Numbered from the stretch's first letter, positions 26,137-35,369 are shown. The stretch is 64,000 nt of DNA from Shewanella sp. OMA3-2 (GCF_021513195.1 NZ_CP090974.1:193501-257500), one strand, 5' to 3'. Translations and numbers: made by a program. The notes: generated by a model from the sequence alone, not told the origin.

Positions 26137-29100
26137 CTACCCGACAGCTAATTTTGCAGTCTCATGCCACATAGAATCAGGCATCGGCTCATCAAGTTTC
26201 CATGTAATATTCATCGGTTGTGAGCCTGAATGTTTTACATATGTCACAAGACCAAAATTAACAAAACCCATGGTGCGGCCGTTTTCATCTTTAGCTTGTT
26301 CTCGTACAAACAAAATCAATTTTCGTCCCGTCTTTTCATGCTCAATATAACTTAAACCTTTACCATGATCTGGCCGTGCACTATTTTGAGATTGCCAGTG
26401 GAATAGCGATTCATTGATCGCATAATCATGGTACATAGTCGTTGGAGAAAACTGCTTAACTGATTTTTTCAAAGTCACAAAAAGGAGCTCTATATTAAGA
26501 TCCCTTAAGACTAAGACACCTTCAAGTGCTATCGACCTTTTGTTGAAGGAACTGGCACCACTGGCTGCGAGTATCTGCTCTCTGGTATACCTTGAATGCA
26601 CTTTTAAAGCAGATATGTCAGGGATATGCATCTCAATCTCACGATGATGGATCCGCTCGATAAGTAACGAGATGACATCAAGGAGTTCAGTTTGCAATTG
26701 AGCATGTCTCAAGGCCGCTAGGCTTTGTTTAAGGCTGGTAAAACCTAGCTCAGGGCCAGACTTATTCCAAAAATTATAATGGCACATTAATGCCAGTTGG
26801 CATTGAGCTGCACTCTGTTCATCAAAGTGGAAGTTATTGATAATTAATTGCTTTAAAAACTGTAAATATGAGATAGAACTGCAGGCGAATAAATGATTAT
26901 TTATCGCGCGATAATATGCTTTCGCCAGACTTGTATCTAAATTTGGCTCATTTATTTGATTTCTATTTGCGCTCTCAACAAGCTCTAGCCAACTCATTTT
27001 TAGCTTATAAACATCTTCTAAACTCACATTCGGGTTAAAACATAAAAAATTAACTAAGGTCAGGCTTAACGTACTCTGATGCTCAAAATTATTAATCAGC
27101 TGTCGTAGCCTGCTAGCATTCATGGTTGCACGGCTAATATTTCTTAAAATCATTGCCTGCGTCTGTTCTTCTAGCTCAATTCGACAGCCTAATGGCAAAT
27201 GCGGAAAATCATTGGTTATCTCATCTTTAATAGATTGATTCGTTTTTCCAACCAGTGCGCGAAACTTTTGTGAAAAGTCATATTCATCACGAGAATTACC
27301 CACAAAGTCCAATACAGTGCAGCACTGTTTATCATCGGTTAAACGCAATCCACGCCCTAACTGCTGCAAAAAGATGGTTAAGCTTTCGGTTGGACGTAAA
27401 AACAATAAGGTATCAACGTCTGGAATATCGACGCCTTCATTAAAGATATCAACCACACATAAAATCTGTAGCTTACCGCTCACCAAACTCTGGCGTTTTT
27501 GCTGTCGCTCATGGCTATTATCACTGGTGAGCACATCTGAACGGATGCCTGCTAGATTAAACTTCTTCGCCATGTATTCCGCATGCTCTTTACTGACACA
27601 AAACGCCAAAGATTTTATCTGACGAATATCAGTAACTGTGTCATTAAGGCTTCGAATAATGCGTGCAACTCTTTGTTCATTATGAGTATATAAATGGCTT
27701 AGCTCTGCGATGTCATATCGCCCTTGATGCCATTTTATACTCCTAAGATCTGTCGCATCATCAATAGCAAAGTATTGAAATGGACACAAATAGCGTTGAT
27801 TGATTGCTTCAGGCAAACGAATTTCGGCCGCGATTACGCCACAAAAATCATCCAGAATGTTTTGTCCATCATGACGCTCTGGCGTTGCCGTTAAGCCTAG
27901 TAAAATGTGAGGAGAGAAATGTGCTAACAATCCGCGATAACTACTGGCAGCGATGTGATGTACTTCATCTATCACAATATAATCATAAAAGTCAGCTGTG
28001 AGCGGTAAACTGGATAATTGCAGATTCAAACTTTGTATTGAAGCGAATAAGTGTTGGTAGCTATTAGGTTTATGCTCAGCAACCCACAGCTCGCCAAATT
28101 GATTATTCTTCAATACACCACGGTACGCAGATAAAGCTTGCTTAAGAATTTCTTGACGATGAGCGACGAATAAAAAATTAGCTTCAGGATTCTGTTTATA
28201 AAAACGTGCAAAATCAAAGGCAGAAATCAATGTCTTGCCAGTGCCCGTAGCTGCAACCACTAGATTTTTATACCTTTGATGAACCGTGCGCTCAACATCC
28301 AACTGTTCAATAATTTCTCGCTGATGTGCAAAGGGCTTTATATCAAAATGGAATGCACTGCTTTCACTGTAACCCCCTTTAGCCTCCCTCAATGCCTCAC
28401 GAAGCTTGTTTTTAGATTCAATATCACCTTTAAATAATTCAAATTCATTGGACTGCCAGTATGATTCGAAGGTATTGAGGGACTTATCTATAATGTGGGG
28501 AATTTCTTGGCTGGTTATTTTTAAATTCCATTCAAGGCCGCTTGTTAGCGCAGAATGAGACAAGTTCGATGACCCTATATATCCGGTGTGAAATCCCGTA
28601 TTTCGCAGAAATAAGTAAGATTTTGCATGCAAGCGTTCGCGCTTGGTGTTGTAACTCAATTTAACTTCGGTGTTCGGTAAGCTAGCCAAAAACTCGACGG
28701 CCTTAGCATCTGTCGCCCCCATATAGGATGTGGTGATTATCCGCAGTTTTTTCCCACTTCGAGTGAACTCTTCAAGTTCATTTTTAAAAATTCGAATGCC
28801 TGCCCATTTAATAAAAGAGACTAACCAGTAAATTTTATCTGCCGAGCGGATCTCACGCTTAAGCTCTGTTTCAAGTGAAATGCCTGCGTTACTGCCACAA
28901 AACAATTCACTTTGGCTTAAGCCTGTTAGGGGATAAATGGCCTTCGTAAACTCTGGGAAGTCTGTCGATATTGGGTTGTTCTTTTCAAACAGCGCCGTCA
29001 AAATACGACCTTGACTATCAAGCAAGTTTTCAGATATCAACTGTTCATCACTGACATGATCTTTTAACCAAAAAACCAATTTGTTAGCAAGACTAATTTG

Positions 29101-29292
29101 ATTAACTAACTGCTCATCGCCTTTTGGAACGGCTTCTATCGCATACTTAATGATGTTTGTTAAAAATCTTGATATCCATACACTTGCTTCAGCACTATCA
29201 AGCGGCCTTTCTCCTAAATAGAAAACATCACGATCTATGTTTTTATCAATAAGTTGAGTAATAAGCTTTTCATAAATGCCAACTTGCTCCAT
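26137..29292 (-). CDS. Phospholipase D-like domain/DEAD-box helicase/DUF3427 fusion protein
   Basis: A 1051-residue three-part protein. Residues about 120-290 form a PLD-like nuclease domain with one HxK motif (LHAKSYLF, His222/Lys224) and GSSNLS. Residues 310-660 are a superfamily 2 helicase: AATGTGKT (347-354), DEVH (442-445), LGLTATPERHDGQ (about 465) and QQLGRGLR near 640. The C-terminal 350 residues correspond to DUF3427. Proteins of this build occur in defence islands and resemble restriction-system helicases, acting on foreign or damaged DNA; the true role here is unknown. The gene stands alone and next to a HipBA-type pair. No frame breaks are seen. Confidence 0.88.
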   Translation of the reverse strand: MEQVGIYEKLITQLIDKNIDRDVFYLGERPLDSAEASVWISRFLTNIIKYAIEAVPKGDEQLVNQISLANKLVFWLKDHVSDEQLISENLLDSQGRILTALFEKNNPISTDFPEFTKAIYPLTGLSQSELFCGSNAGISLETELKREIRSADKIYWLVSFIKWAGIRIFKNELEEFTRSGKKLRIITTSYMGATDAKAVEFLASLPNTEVKLSYNTKRERLHAKSYLFLRNTGFHTGYIGSSNLSHSALTSGLEWNLKITSQEIPHIIDKSLNTFESYWQSNEFELFKGDIESKNKLREALREAKGGYSESSAFHFDIKPFAHQREIIEQLDVERTVHQRYKNLVVAATGTGKTLISAFDFARFYKQNPEANFLFVAHRQEILKQALSAYRGVLKNNQFGELWVAEHKPNSYQHLFASIQSLNLQLSSLPLTADFYDYIVIDEVHHIAASSYRGLLAHFSPHILLGLTATPERHDGQNILDDFCGVIAAEIRLPEAINQRYLCPFQYFAIDDATDLRSIKWHQGRYDIAELSHLYTHNEQRVARIIRSLNDTVTDIRQIKSLAFCVSKEHAEYMAKKFNLAGIRSDVLTSDNSHERQQKRQSLVSGKLQILCVVDIFNEGVDIPDVDTLLFLRPTESLTIFLQQLGRGLRLTDDKQCCTVLDFVGNSRDEYDFSQKFRALVGKTNQSIKDEITNDFPHLPLGCRIELEEQTQAMILRNISRATMNASRLRQLINNFEHQSTLSLTLVNFLCFNPNVSLEDVYKLKMSWLELVESANRNQINEPNLDTSLAKAYYRAINNHLFACSSISYLQFLKQLIINNFHFDEQSAAQCQLALMCHYNFWNKSGPELGFTSLKQSLAALRHAQLQTELLDVISLLIERIHHREIEMHIPDISALKVHSRYTREQILAASGASSFNKRSIALEGVLVLRDLNIELLFVTLKKSVKQFSPTTMYHDYAINESLFHWQSQNSARPDHGKGLSYIEHEKTGRKLILFVREQAKDENGRTMGFVNFGLVTYVKHSGSQPMNITWKLDEPMPDSMWHETAKLAVG

Positions 29293-29616
29293 GTCGGATA
29301 TGCCTTTTCAAAGTACAGAAGATAAAAATATACTATAACAACACTCTTGTATGAGTAATCTAAATTTTAATATTTATCAATTGAATACAGTAACGTATAT
29401 CGAACTTACAATGCCAACACATACCTTGTACTTCTACCACCCGCGCCAGTCTTGACCAAACATTGTTGCTCAACAAGCTGGGGCAAATGTCGGGTAGCGG
29501 TGGCGCAGCTGACTTTGGTCACTACAGTTACAACAATGAAGTACGAGGCAGAGAATGAGGCTGAATCGATAACGGCTTTATCCATTGAAAAATGAAAAGA
29601 TAGTTTCACTTACTCA
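29293..29616. other. Spacer holding a Fic-domain remnant and no intact gene
   Basis: This 324-base spacer between hipA and the helicase gene has an AT-rich half (29293-29400), probably the helicase promoter, and a coding remnant described separately at 29406-29540. Confidence 0.6.
29406..29540 (-). pseudogene. C-terminal winged-helix remnant of a Fic family protein
   Basis: The last 45 or so codons before a stop at 29406 read TKVSCATATRHLPQLVEQQC and end in TGAGGRSTRYVLAL. This is the typical C-terminal winged helix of Fic/DUF4172 proteins (TKxSxATATRDLxxLV; GGGRSTRYxL). No Fic catalytic motif (HPFxxGNGR) lies upstream; hipA begins its end only 77 bases away. So the body of the gene has been deleted, possibly by the event that placed hipBA here. 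An open frame extends to 29609 but its start has no family likeness. Confidence 0.7.
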
Positions 29617-30882
29617 CTAAACGTTAAACGCAGATTGTTTCATGGCTAGCTCGGCTCGGCTGATCCCTATGTGCTTAGCAACGGCTTGCCATTGCTTAAC
29701 CGCAATTAATACTTCATCGTAAATTTGCGTGGCTTGGGTTTGAGAAAGCCGAAAGAAGTCTTTTACGTCAAAGGCTAATTGGTAGTCTAAAGCATTGTCT
29801 GTATCCGTAATGTTCAGATGCAGTCCGTGCTTACCAACTATTGGGTTTAAGTCATAAGCTGGTGATAACTTCCAACCATTCTTTGTTAATAAAAACCCAT
29901 GGTTACGCAGGTGATCATCTGTGTTGGACACCGCAATATTAAACACGATACGACGCCATAGCTGTGCTAAATCAGCTTCTGTTTGTGCACCAGAATTGGA
30001 AATAAATTCAGCAATCTCTAAGTAGCTGGCACCTTGAGATTGTTCACCATCATAGTATTGGAGCTGTGTCATGGCCGATGAAAAATGCAGCCGTTGATCG
30101 CCGTCGCGGTCAAACCGTTTTGTTAAAAAGGTATGGTGCTGTGAGGAAAACTGCCTAATCTCACTTGGAAACATGTCAACACCTGCCGCCAAAGCCAATT
30201 CATAACAGACCATCTCCCACGCCCCGACATCGTGGGTATCGTTTATATTAGGAAACTTGGCAATCCACAAGTGGCCTTGCTCATCTGTCACACAAGCCTT
30301 AGGCCTTGCACCACCTAATGATGAGCCAGGAGAAATCAGCATCTGCAACCAGCGGTAATACTCGTCACTGTCGATGTTATCGTCTTTTTCAATCTGCATT
30401 GCAGCGTGCTCTAACTCTCGTAGAGACGCCATTGGCGGCGCAGCAAATTCAGCATTGTTATCCAAAAAAGAGGGGGCTAATAAAGCATCAAAACCCGCTC
30501 GCTTAAATCGAATACCACCCATTCGGTAAGAATCATGTACGCCCAGCAGGTAATCCAACTCGTTTAATCGACTTGTTGCTCGAATGCCCTTGCGAGCCTC
30601 AATGGCCGCACGTCGTTGCATTAAAATACGTCCCCATCTATCAGGCGATGAATCGAGAAATGCACGAAAGTTTTTATCGGCTTCATCGTTGTAGAGTTCA
30701 CCGGAGTGAAGCGTCAGGATTGGATCGATTTGCAAGCGATAGGCTGAGGTTAAAAACGCTTTATCGTAGGCAAAACTAAACACGCCCCCTCGGCTTGAGT
30801 CGCTATAAGTAAGCCTCCCTATTAGCAGTGGCGCTTCAATTGGTTTCCAGTCGGCATAGACTTCGACGATTTCACGGCTCAT
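29617..30882 (-). CDS. HipA family serine/threonine kinase toxin
   Basis: A 421-residue HipA-type kinase. HipA toxins phosphorylate targets such as glutamyl-tRNA synthetase to stop growth and give tolerance. The N-terminal HipA_N-like subdomain is followed by the glycine-rich GSSLGGARPKA loop (about 189-199). The catalytic loop is NTDDHLRNHGF and the metal-binding SPAYDLNP follows. All key residues are retained, so it looks active. Its start overlaps the antitoxin stop by four bases (ATGA). The order antitoxin-toxin is that of hipBA. The sequence is closer to the longer HipA-like kinases than to E. coli K-12 HipA, so I give no symbol. Confidence 0.9.
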   Translation of the reverse strand: MSREIVEVYADWKPIEAPLLIGRLTYSDSSRGGVFSFAYDKAFLTSAYRLQIDPILTLHSGELYNDEADKNFRAFLDSSPDRWGRILMQRRAAIEARKGIRATSRLNELDYLLGVHDSYRMGGIRFKRAGFDALLAPSFLDNNAEFAAPPMASLRELEHAAMQIEKDDNIDSDEYYRWLQMLISPGSSLGGARPKACVTDEQGHLWIAKFPNINDTHDVGAWEMVCYELALAAGVDMFPSEIRQFSSQHHTFLTKRFDRDGDQRLHFSSAMTQLQYYDGEQSQGASYLEIAEFISNSGAQTEADLAQLWRRIVFNIAVSNTDDHLRNHGFLLTKNGWKLSPAYDLNPIVGKHGLHLNITDTDNALDYQLAFDVKDFFRLSQTQATQIYDEVLIAVKQWQAVAKHIGISRAELAMKQSAFNV

Positions 30883-31184
30883 CTTGAACCTTCCAGCAAT
30901 TTTATGTTTTGCAGCTTGATGCCAACTTCATCATGAGCGGCCATTTCCGCAAAGTTGCTTTCCATCCCAAGTACGGCCATTACTTTTAAGTAAGTGCCTA
31001 TGGCGACGCCCGGATCACCTGCGAAGACTTTGTTCACGGTTTTATGATCAAAGCCAGTGCGCTCACACAGCAGCTTTTTAGTAAAACCACGTCGTTTCAT
31101 CGCCAACAACAAGTCCTCTCCAAAATGAGTCAGGATTTTGCGCTGCTTTGGAAACAGTACATTGTGTAAATCACGCTTAGCCAT
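30879..31184 (-). CDS. XRE-type helix-turn-helix antitoxin partner of HipA
   Basis: A small DNA-binding protein upstream of and coupled to hipA. The helix-turn-helix is visible in GEDLLLAMKRRGFTKKLLCERTGFDHKTVNKVFAGDPGVAIGTYLKVMAVLG. In HipB-type pairs this protein binds both the toxin and operators in its own promoter. I place the start at the ATG at 31184 (101 residues). An upstream in-frame ATG at 31220 gives 113 residues but would put one of the operator-like palindromes (31198-31211) inside the coding sequence. Neither start has a strong ribosome site, so this remains open. Confidence 0.85.
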   Translation of the reverse strand: MAKRDLHNVLFPKQRKILTHFGEDLLLAMKRRGFTKKLLCERTGFDHKTVNKVFAGDPGVAIGTYLKVMAVLGMESNFAEMAAHDEVGIKLQNIKLLEGSR

Positions 31185-31197
31185 ATCACCAACCAAA

Positions 31198-31322
31198 GGG
31201 ACTATGTTCCCATTATTCAATCATTACTGGGAATATAGTCCAACCCTAAAATTAAAACAACTCTAATGCACAATTAATGGGACTATATTCCCACTTTAAT
31301 GATTATAGTTGGATTAATATCC
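31198..31322. promoter_or_regulatory. Array of operator-like palindromes upstream of the HipB/HipA-type pair
   Basis: Three copies of a 14-base imperfect palindrome of the form GGGA-N6-TCCC are seen: GGGACTATGTTCCC at 31198-31211, GGGAATATAGTCC(A) at 31229-31242 and GGGACTATATTCCC at 31279-31292. A weaker fourth is GGATTAATATCC at 31311-31322. The inverted half-sites and repetition directly before the antitoxin gene are what HipB-type autoregulation would need. Confidence 0.75.
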
Positions 31323-31393
31323 CACTTTTAGGTTTGAATTGCGCGTTATCTAAGGCGATGATACCAGGCCCTGAATGCCAAACGCCACCAAAT

Positions 31394-31449
31394 AACACTT
31401 TTATGCGCATAAAAATGATGAAAACAACACTTTTATGCGCATAAAAATG
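31394..31449 (+). promoter_or_regulatory. Two identical 24-bp direct repeats, each with a perfect palindrome
   Basis: The perfect palindrome TTTTATGCGCATAAAA occurs at 31399-31414 and again at 31431-31446, in 24-base direct repeats starting 32 bases apart (three helical turns, same DNA face). They lie 57-109 bases before the ATPase gene. This is the layout of a double operator; the protein that binds it is unknown. Confidence 0.75.
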
Positions 31450-31502
31450 TAGGTTAAGTTATAGTATTGGTCAGTTAATTACCTTACAGGCAGGACAATA
31501 CA

Positions 31503-32816
31503 ATGCAGCGCACTTTACTCAATGCTTTAATGGCATGGAAAAACCAGCCTATGCGTAAGCCATTATTGATTGATGGTGCTAGGCAAACAGGTAAAACTTA
31601 TCTGCTGCAAGAGTTGTTTGGTAACACCTTTGCCAACATCCTGCGTATCGACTTTCTAGAAAATCCTGCCTACAAAGAAGCGTTCGATGGCTCGCTTTCA
31701 CCTAACGAACTGTTGATGAACATTGAGCTACTGACCAATCAGGTATTCAATCCAGAAACTGACTTGCTGATCTTAGATGAGATTGGCGAGTGTGAGCGCG
31801 CCGTTACCTCATTAAAGTATTTTGCCGAAAAAGCGCCGTTGTATTTTGTCGCGGCCAGTGGCTCAAATATTGGTTTGCTAAACACTTTCCCTGTTGGCAA
31901 GGTAGAACAATACAATTTACGGCCATTAACCTTTCAAGAATTTATTTATGCATCAAAGGAACAAGCTTTGATCAAAGCCTTTGATAACCAAGCGAACACA
32001 CCAGCTGTACATACTAAATTGATGGATAAGCTGACAGACTATTTTTTTACTGGCGGCATGCCTGAAGCCGTTGCGGCTTGGTATCAATATAAAGAGTCGA
32101 GTATTTTAGAACGCGTTGAAAAGGTCTCTAAAATTCATGCTGATTTAGTCGAAGGTTATCGCCGCGATTTTGGTAAATATGCGGGCAAGGTCGATGCGAC
32201 GCTGATTGAATCTGTCTTCAATAGCATTCCATCACAACTATCACTTGTGAGCGATGAGTCCGTTAAACGCTTTAAATTTAAACATGTGCATGAGCGTAAA
32301 TCTCGTTATAGTGATTTTGAAACAGCCATTCACTGGTTAACCTGTTGCCGTTTGGCCTTGGCAAATTATCCTATTGAAGGACAGCCAAAATCGCCTCTAG
32401 CGGCTTATAAAAAAGAGAATATGGTCAAGCTTTTTCTGTTTGATGTAGGCCTGCTCAATCACATGTTGGGCAGTAGTTACAAAGAAATAAAACAGCAACG
32501 TTATGAGTATAAAGGGTATATTGCTGAAAACTTTGTCCAGCAAGAGCTGACTGCAATAGGTGTTGACCCGAGTTACTCTTGGAATGATGCCCGCGCTGAA
32601 ATTGAATTTATCATGGCAACGGATGAAGGTGATATTGTCCCAGTTGAAGTTAAAAGCGGAAAACGCACACGAGCTAAATCACTGGCGTCCTACATTGAAA
32701 AGTGCGCACCAAACAAAACGTTTAAGTTAACAGGCACGCAAGGTTCTTCGCTATTAGAGCAAACACATGTAGTCATGCCGTTATATTACACTCAATATTT
32801 ACCAACCAAGTGGTAG
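31503..32816 (+). CDS. AAA family ATPase with DUF4143 domain
   Basis: A 437-residue protein with an N-terminal AAA_14 ATPase: Walker A GARQTGKT at residues 25-32, Walker B LLILDEIGE near 91, and sensor FVAASGS. The C-terminal DUF4143 part (about 225-400) has the NPV-like nuclease fold segment ending in EIEFIMATDEGDIVPVEVKSGKRTRAKSL. The E-x-K there recalls PD-(D/E)xK nucleases. Family members are widespread, often horizontally moved, and without clear function. It is monocistronic behind a double palindrome. The protein appears complete. Confidence 0.88.
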   Translation: MQRTLLNALMAWKNQPMRKPLLIDGARQTGKTYLLQELFGNTFANILRIDFLENPAYKEAFDGSLSPNELLMNIELLTNQVFNPETDLLILDEIGECERAVTSLKYFAEKAPLYFVAASGSNIGLLNTFPVGKVEQYNLRPLTFQEFIYASKEQALIKAFDNQANTPAVHTKLMDKLTDYFFTGGMPEAVAAWYQYKESSILERVEKVSKIHADLVEGYRRDFGKYAGKVDATLIESVFNSIPSQLSLVSDESVKRFKFKHVHERKSRYSDFETAIHWLTCCRLALANYPIEGQPKSPLAAYKKENMVKLFLFDVGLLNHMLGSSYKEIKQQRYEYKGYIAENFVQQELTAIGVDPSYSWNDARAEIEFIMATDEGDIVPVEVKSGKRTRAKSLASYIEKCAPNKTFKLTGTQGSSLLEQTHVVMPLYYTQYLPTKW

Positions 32817-32907
32817 CGTTAGGTTACTACTCATAAATTGTGTAACCCGTAATTTATATGGCTGATTAATAAGTTTACCTTTCAATAACCCAATGCGATT
32901 GTAATTA

Positions 32908-33624
32908 ATGACATCCAAGCTGACTGAAGTATCGACATCACCACAAGCCGCTTTGCCTAAACCCACTGTGACGAATAAGCGGACCCATAAAGTGTTTATT
33001 ATCGGCCTACCGCGAACCGGCACGACGAGTGTGAGTGTGGCTTTGCTTGAACATGGCTTAACTGTGGCTCACCAGGCGTTTACTAAGCAGGCGTTTATGC
33101 TGGCCGATGTGGTGTCTGATGCGCCGTGTTTTAGTGATTATCAGCAACTTGATGCGCTATTTCCTGGCGCGCAATTTGTCTATTTAGACAGACCATTAGA
33201 TAAATGGCTACCGTCGATGCAGATGTTATTAACCAAGATGATGCTGCATTTAGACAAAGACAATGGCCGTTTTCATCCGGTGATGAAGCGCAGTTTTAAT
33301 CATTGTTTTGATATATGGCAGGTTGAAGATGTGCTTGATGAGGCACATTTAACAGGCTGTTATTTACGCCACCAGCAGCAAGTACACGACTACTTTGCAG
33401 GGCGGGATAACTTTATCAGTATTGATATTAGCCAAGCTAACAGTTTGCCAACCTTGCTGACCTTTTTAGACATAAAAGATGCCACAGCTATCGACTTCCC
33501 TATATTGAATGTGGGTCGCAACGTCGCCAGTTGGGATGAATATAAACACCCGAATAAAGTCAGTAGCAATGCAGCCGGTCCCGATAAGCGTAAGTTTTTT
33601 AACTACACCTTAAGCAAACCATAA
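32908..33624 (+). CDS. Sulfotransferase-like protein
   Basis: The 238-residue protein begins its conserved domain with VFIIGLPRTGTTSVSVAL, the PAPS 5'-phosphosulfate binding P-loop of the sulfotransferase family. Other recognisable parts are FPGAQFVYLDRPLDKWLPSM (3'-phosphate region with Arg and Ser) and a C-terminal segment ending FFNYTLSKP. Such enzymes move sulfate from PAPS to hydroxyl or amino groups; the acceptor is unknown. It converges on an MFS gene. The start lacks a good ribosome site and could be one of several codons downstream. Confidence 0.72.
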   Translation: MTSKLTEVSTSPQAALPKPTVTNKRTHKVFIIGLPRTGTTSVSVALLEHGLTVAHQAFTKQAFMLADVVSDAPCFSDYQQLDALFPGAQFVYLDRPLDKWLPSMQMLLTKMMLHLDKDNGRFHPVMKRSFNHCFDIWQVEDVLDEAHLTGCYLRHQQQVHDYFAGRDNFISIDISQANSLPTLLTFLDIKDATAIDFPILNVGRNVASWDEYKHPNKVSSNAAGPDKRKFFNYTLSKP

Positions 33625-33657
33625 TAGTCATAGCTTAAGTCACTTCAGCTCAATGTA

Positions 33658-35106
33658 TTATTCATCGGCATTTTTATGCGGTTTTCGCTTTACGATTCTC
33701 TTTGTCACCGTAAGCCAGTCTAAACTCACCCCTGATATGGCGCTAAAGCCCTTAATGCGGAATATCAGTTGTAAAAACTGTGGTCTTGGCCGAATTTTAG
33801 GTTCAATAGAGCGTGGAATAAACCACAGCGTAACCATACAGCGCATAACGGTAGACACAATAAACACCACAAATATTGGGCTAGACAACCATTGATTAAG
33901 TCCGGTAAATACTAGAAAGTCATTCGCGTATGTGGCAATAAACCCGCCGACCATGGCGCCCACAAACACAAAACCGGCACTTAATGATGCTTGTAATGCA
34001 GCATAGGTTGCAAAGTCACTGCGAAAAGGTCGTATGTCGTATAAGTAATTAGCGGTACAAAGGGTAAAGCCGCTCCAGGCTAAGCCTGAAAAAACTTGTA
34101 AGCCAATAATGTAGCCGTAATCATCAGAAAAAATCCACAGCAGTGGCAAACACGGGATCAAACAGCTAGTGATTATCATCACGATTCTGTTGCCATATAA
34201 GTCACTAAAGCGCCCCCAAAATCGTAAGGTAATAAATTGAGTGAAAATTGAAGCGACACTGGCAAACACAAATTCCAAATAGGTAAAATGTAAATCCTCT
34301 AGCATATACACTGCAAAAAATGGTGCTGATATGGCCACCATGCATTGCATACCAGCCACAAACAAACTGTATTGGCGGAAGACTTTATCTGCCCAAGCGC
34401 GGCGAAAGTTCACCAGCGTCTGGGTAAAATAGCCTTTTTCTTTCGCGCAGCAAGGTTCGGGGTCATGCATTTGCAATAATAGCCATGCTGATACTAAACG
34501 CCCCATAAAGGCGATTGAAAACAGTAAGCTAAATCCTAGCCAGGCCATTTGATAACTGTCGGTAAGACTTAAAATACCGCCGCCAACAAAAAAAACACTC
34601 AGTGAGGCTGCCATGGTTAATCTGGTGCGGGCAGCAAAAAATGCTCCTCGACGTTTGTCGGGCACGATTGCCCCCATCCACGCGCGCCAATGGGGCTGAA
34701 TAAGATTAATAAAGCCGTGATATAACACAGCTAAGCCAATAAACATCCAGACCGCATTGTCAGGTCGAAGGGCGGCAACCAATCCCATTGCCAACACGAC
34801 CAGCGCTTGTAATATGGCTGATACAACAATAAAAAATTTACGGCTAAAGTGACTGGCTAACCACACTGACAATAACTGCGACACCGCACCAAATAGCTGT
34901 GGCAGCCTGGTTACAAAACCCATTTGTCCCATGCTTGCGCCTAGAAATATGGCATAGGCATTAAAAAAGTTATCACTGGTGGCAGTCATGGTAGAAGACG
35001 CTATGGCTTCTTGCTGAGAGCGACGCAAAGTCCGTCGCAGCCACGACAATCTATCGCGACTACGTGAGCAAGGTTGATGAGTGTTTGGTGAATGCGCTGC
35101 TGCCAT
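33658..35106 (-). CDS. Major facilitator superfamily transporter
   Basis: A 482-residue membrane protein with about twelve helices, preceded by a 40-residue Arg-rich cytoplasmic tail (SRSRDRLSWLRRTLRRSQQE). MFS features include the loop DKRRGAFFAARTRL between helices 4 and 5 and FWGRFSDLYGNRIVM between helices 8 and 9. The substrate cannot be told from sequence. It lies downstream of the siderophore operon on the same strand, but two terminator-like hairpins and 430 bases separate them, so it is likely a separate unit. Confidence 0.82.
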   Translation of the reverse strand: MAAAHSPNTHQPCSRSRDRLSWLRRTLRRSQQEAIASSTMTATSDNFFNAYAIFLGASMGQMGFVTRLPQLFGAVSQLLSVWLASHFSRKFFIVVSAILQALVVLAMGLVAALRPDNAVWMFIGLAVLYHGFINLIQPHWRAWMGAIVPDKRRGAFFAARTRLTMAASLSVFFVGGGILSLTDSYQMAWLGFSLLFSIAFMGRLVSAWLLLQMHDPEPCCAKEKGYFTQTLVNFRRAWADKVFRQYSLFVAGMQCMVAISAPFFAVYMLEDLHFTYLEFVFASVASIFTQFITLRFWGRFSDLYGNRIVMIITSCLIPCLPLLWIFSDDYGYIIGLQVFSGLAWSGFTLCTANYLYDIRPFRSDFATYAALQASLSAGFVFVGAMVGGFIATYANDFLVFTGLNQWLSSPIFVVFIVSTVMRCMVTLWFIPRSIEPKIRPRPQFLQLIFRIKGFSAISGVSLDWLTVTKRIVKRKPHKNADE

Positions 35107-35234
35107 AAAATGTATTAATACATGCCCTTGATAAATTATTTCTATTATAAAAAGTAAATCATTACTGAATCGATTAACTTACCTTTTTATGCCAGCTTGA
35201 TGCAACAAGGTTATGGTAACAAGGAATGATATCT

Positions 35235-35258
35235 GTAATGGCCGACGTCGGTCATTAC
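35235..35258. promoter_or_regulatory. 24-bp near-perfect palindrome upstream of the MFS gene
   Basis: Arms GTAATG and CATTAC flank a GC-rich centre GCCGACGTCGGT; 22 of 24 positions are symmetric. It is about 130 bases before the MFS start codon and has no T run, so a regulator operator is more likely than a terminator. The regulator is unknown. Confidence 0.5.
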
Positions 35259-35369
35259 CTTAATATGGCATAGAACAAGTGTTGTAAATCGAATAAGGAG
35301 GACGACTTACCTTACGAGTAGCGCTATCAATTTTGAAAGCATAGTATTGCTGAAATTATTATTTCTGTT

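Noticed and set aside
31394..31449. The two palindromic repeats as a tiny CRISPR or a transposon end
   Set aside because: Only two units with an 8-base separation, no cas genes, no transposase and no target duplication seen.
26137..33624. Prophage or integrative element
   Set aside because: No integrase, transposase, structural phage gene or tRNA-flanked attachment repeat is visible at the borders.
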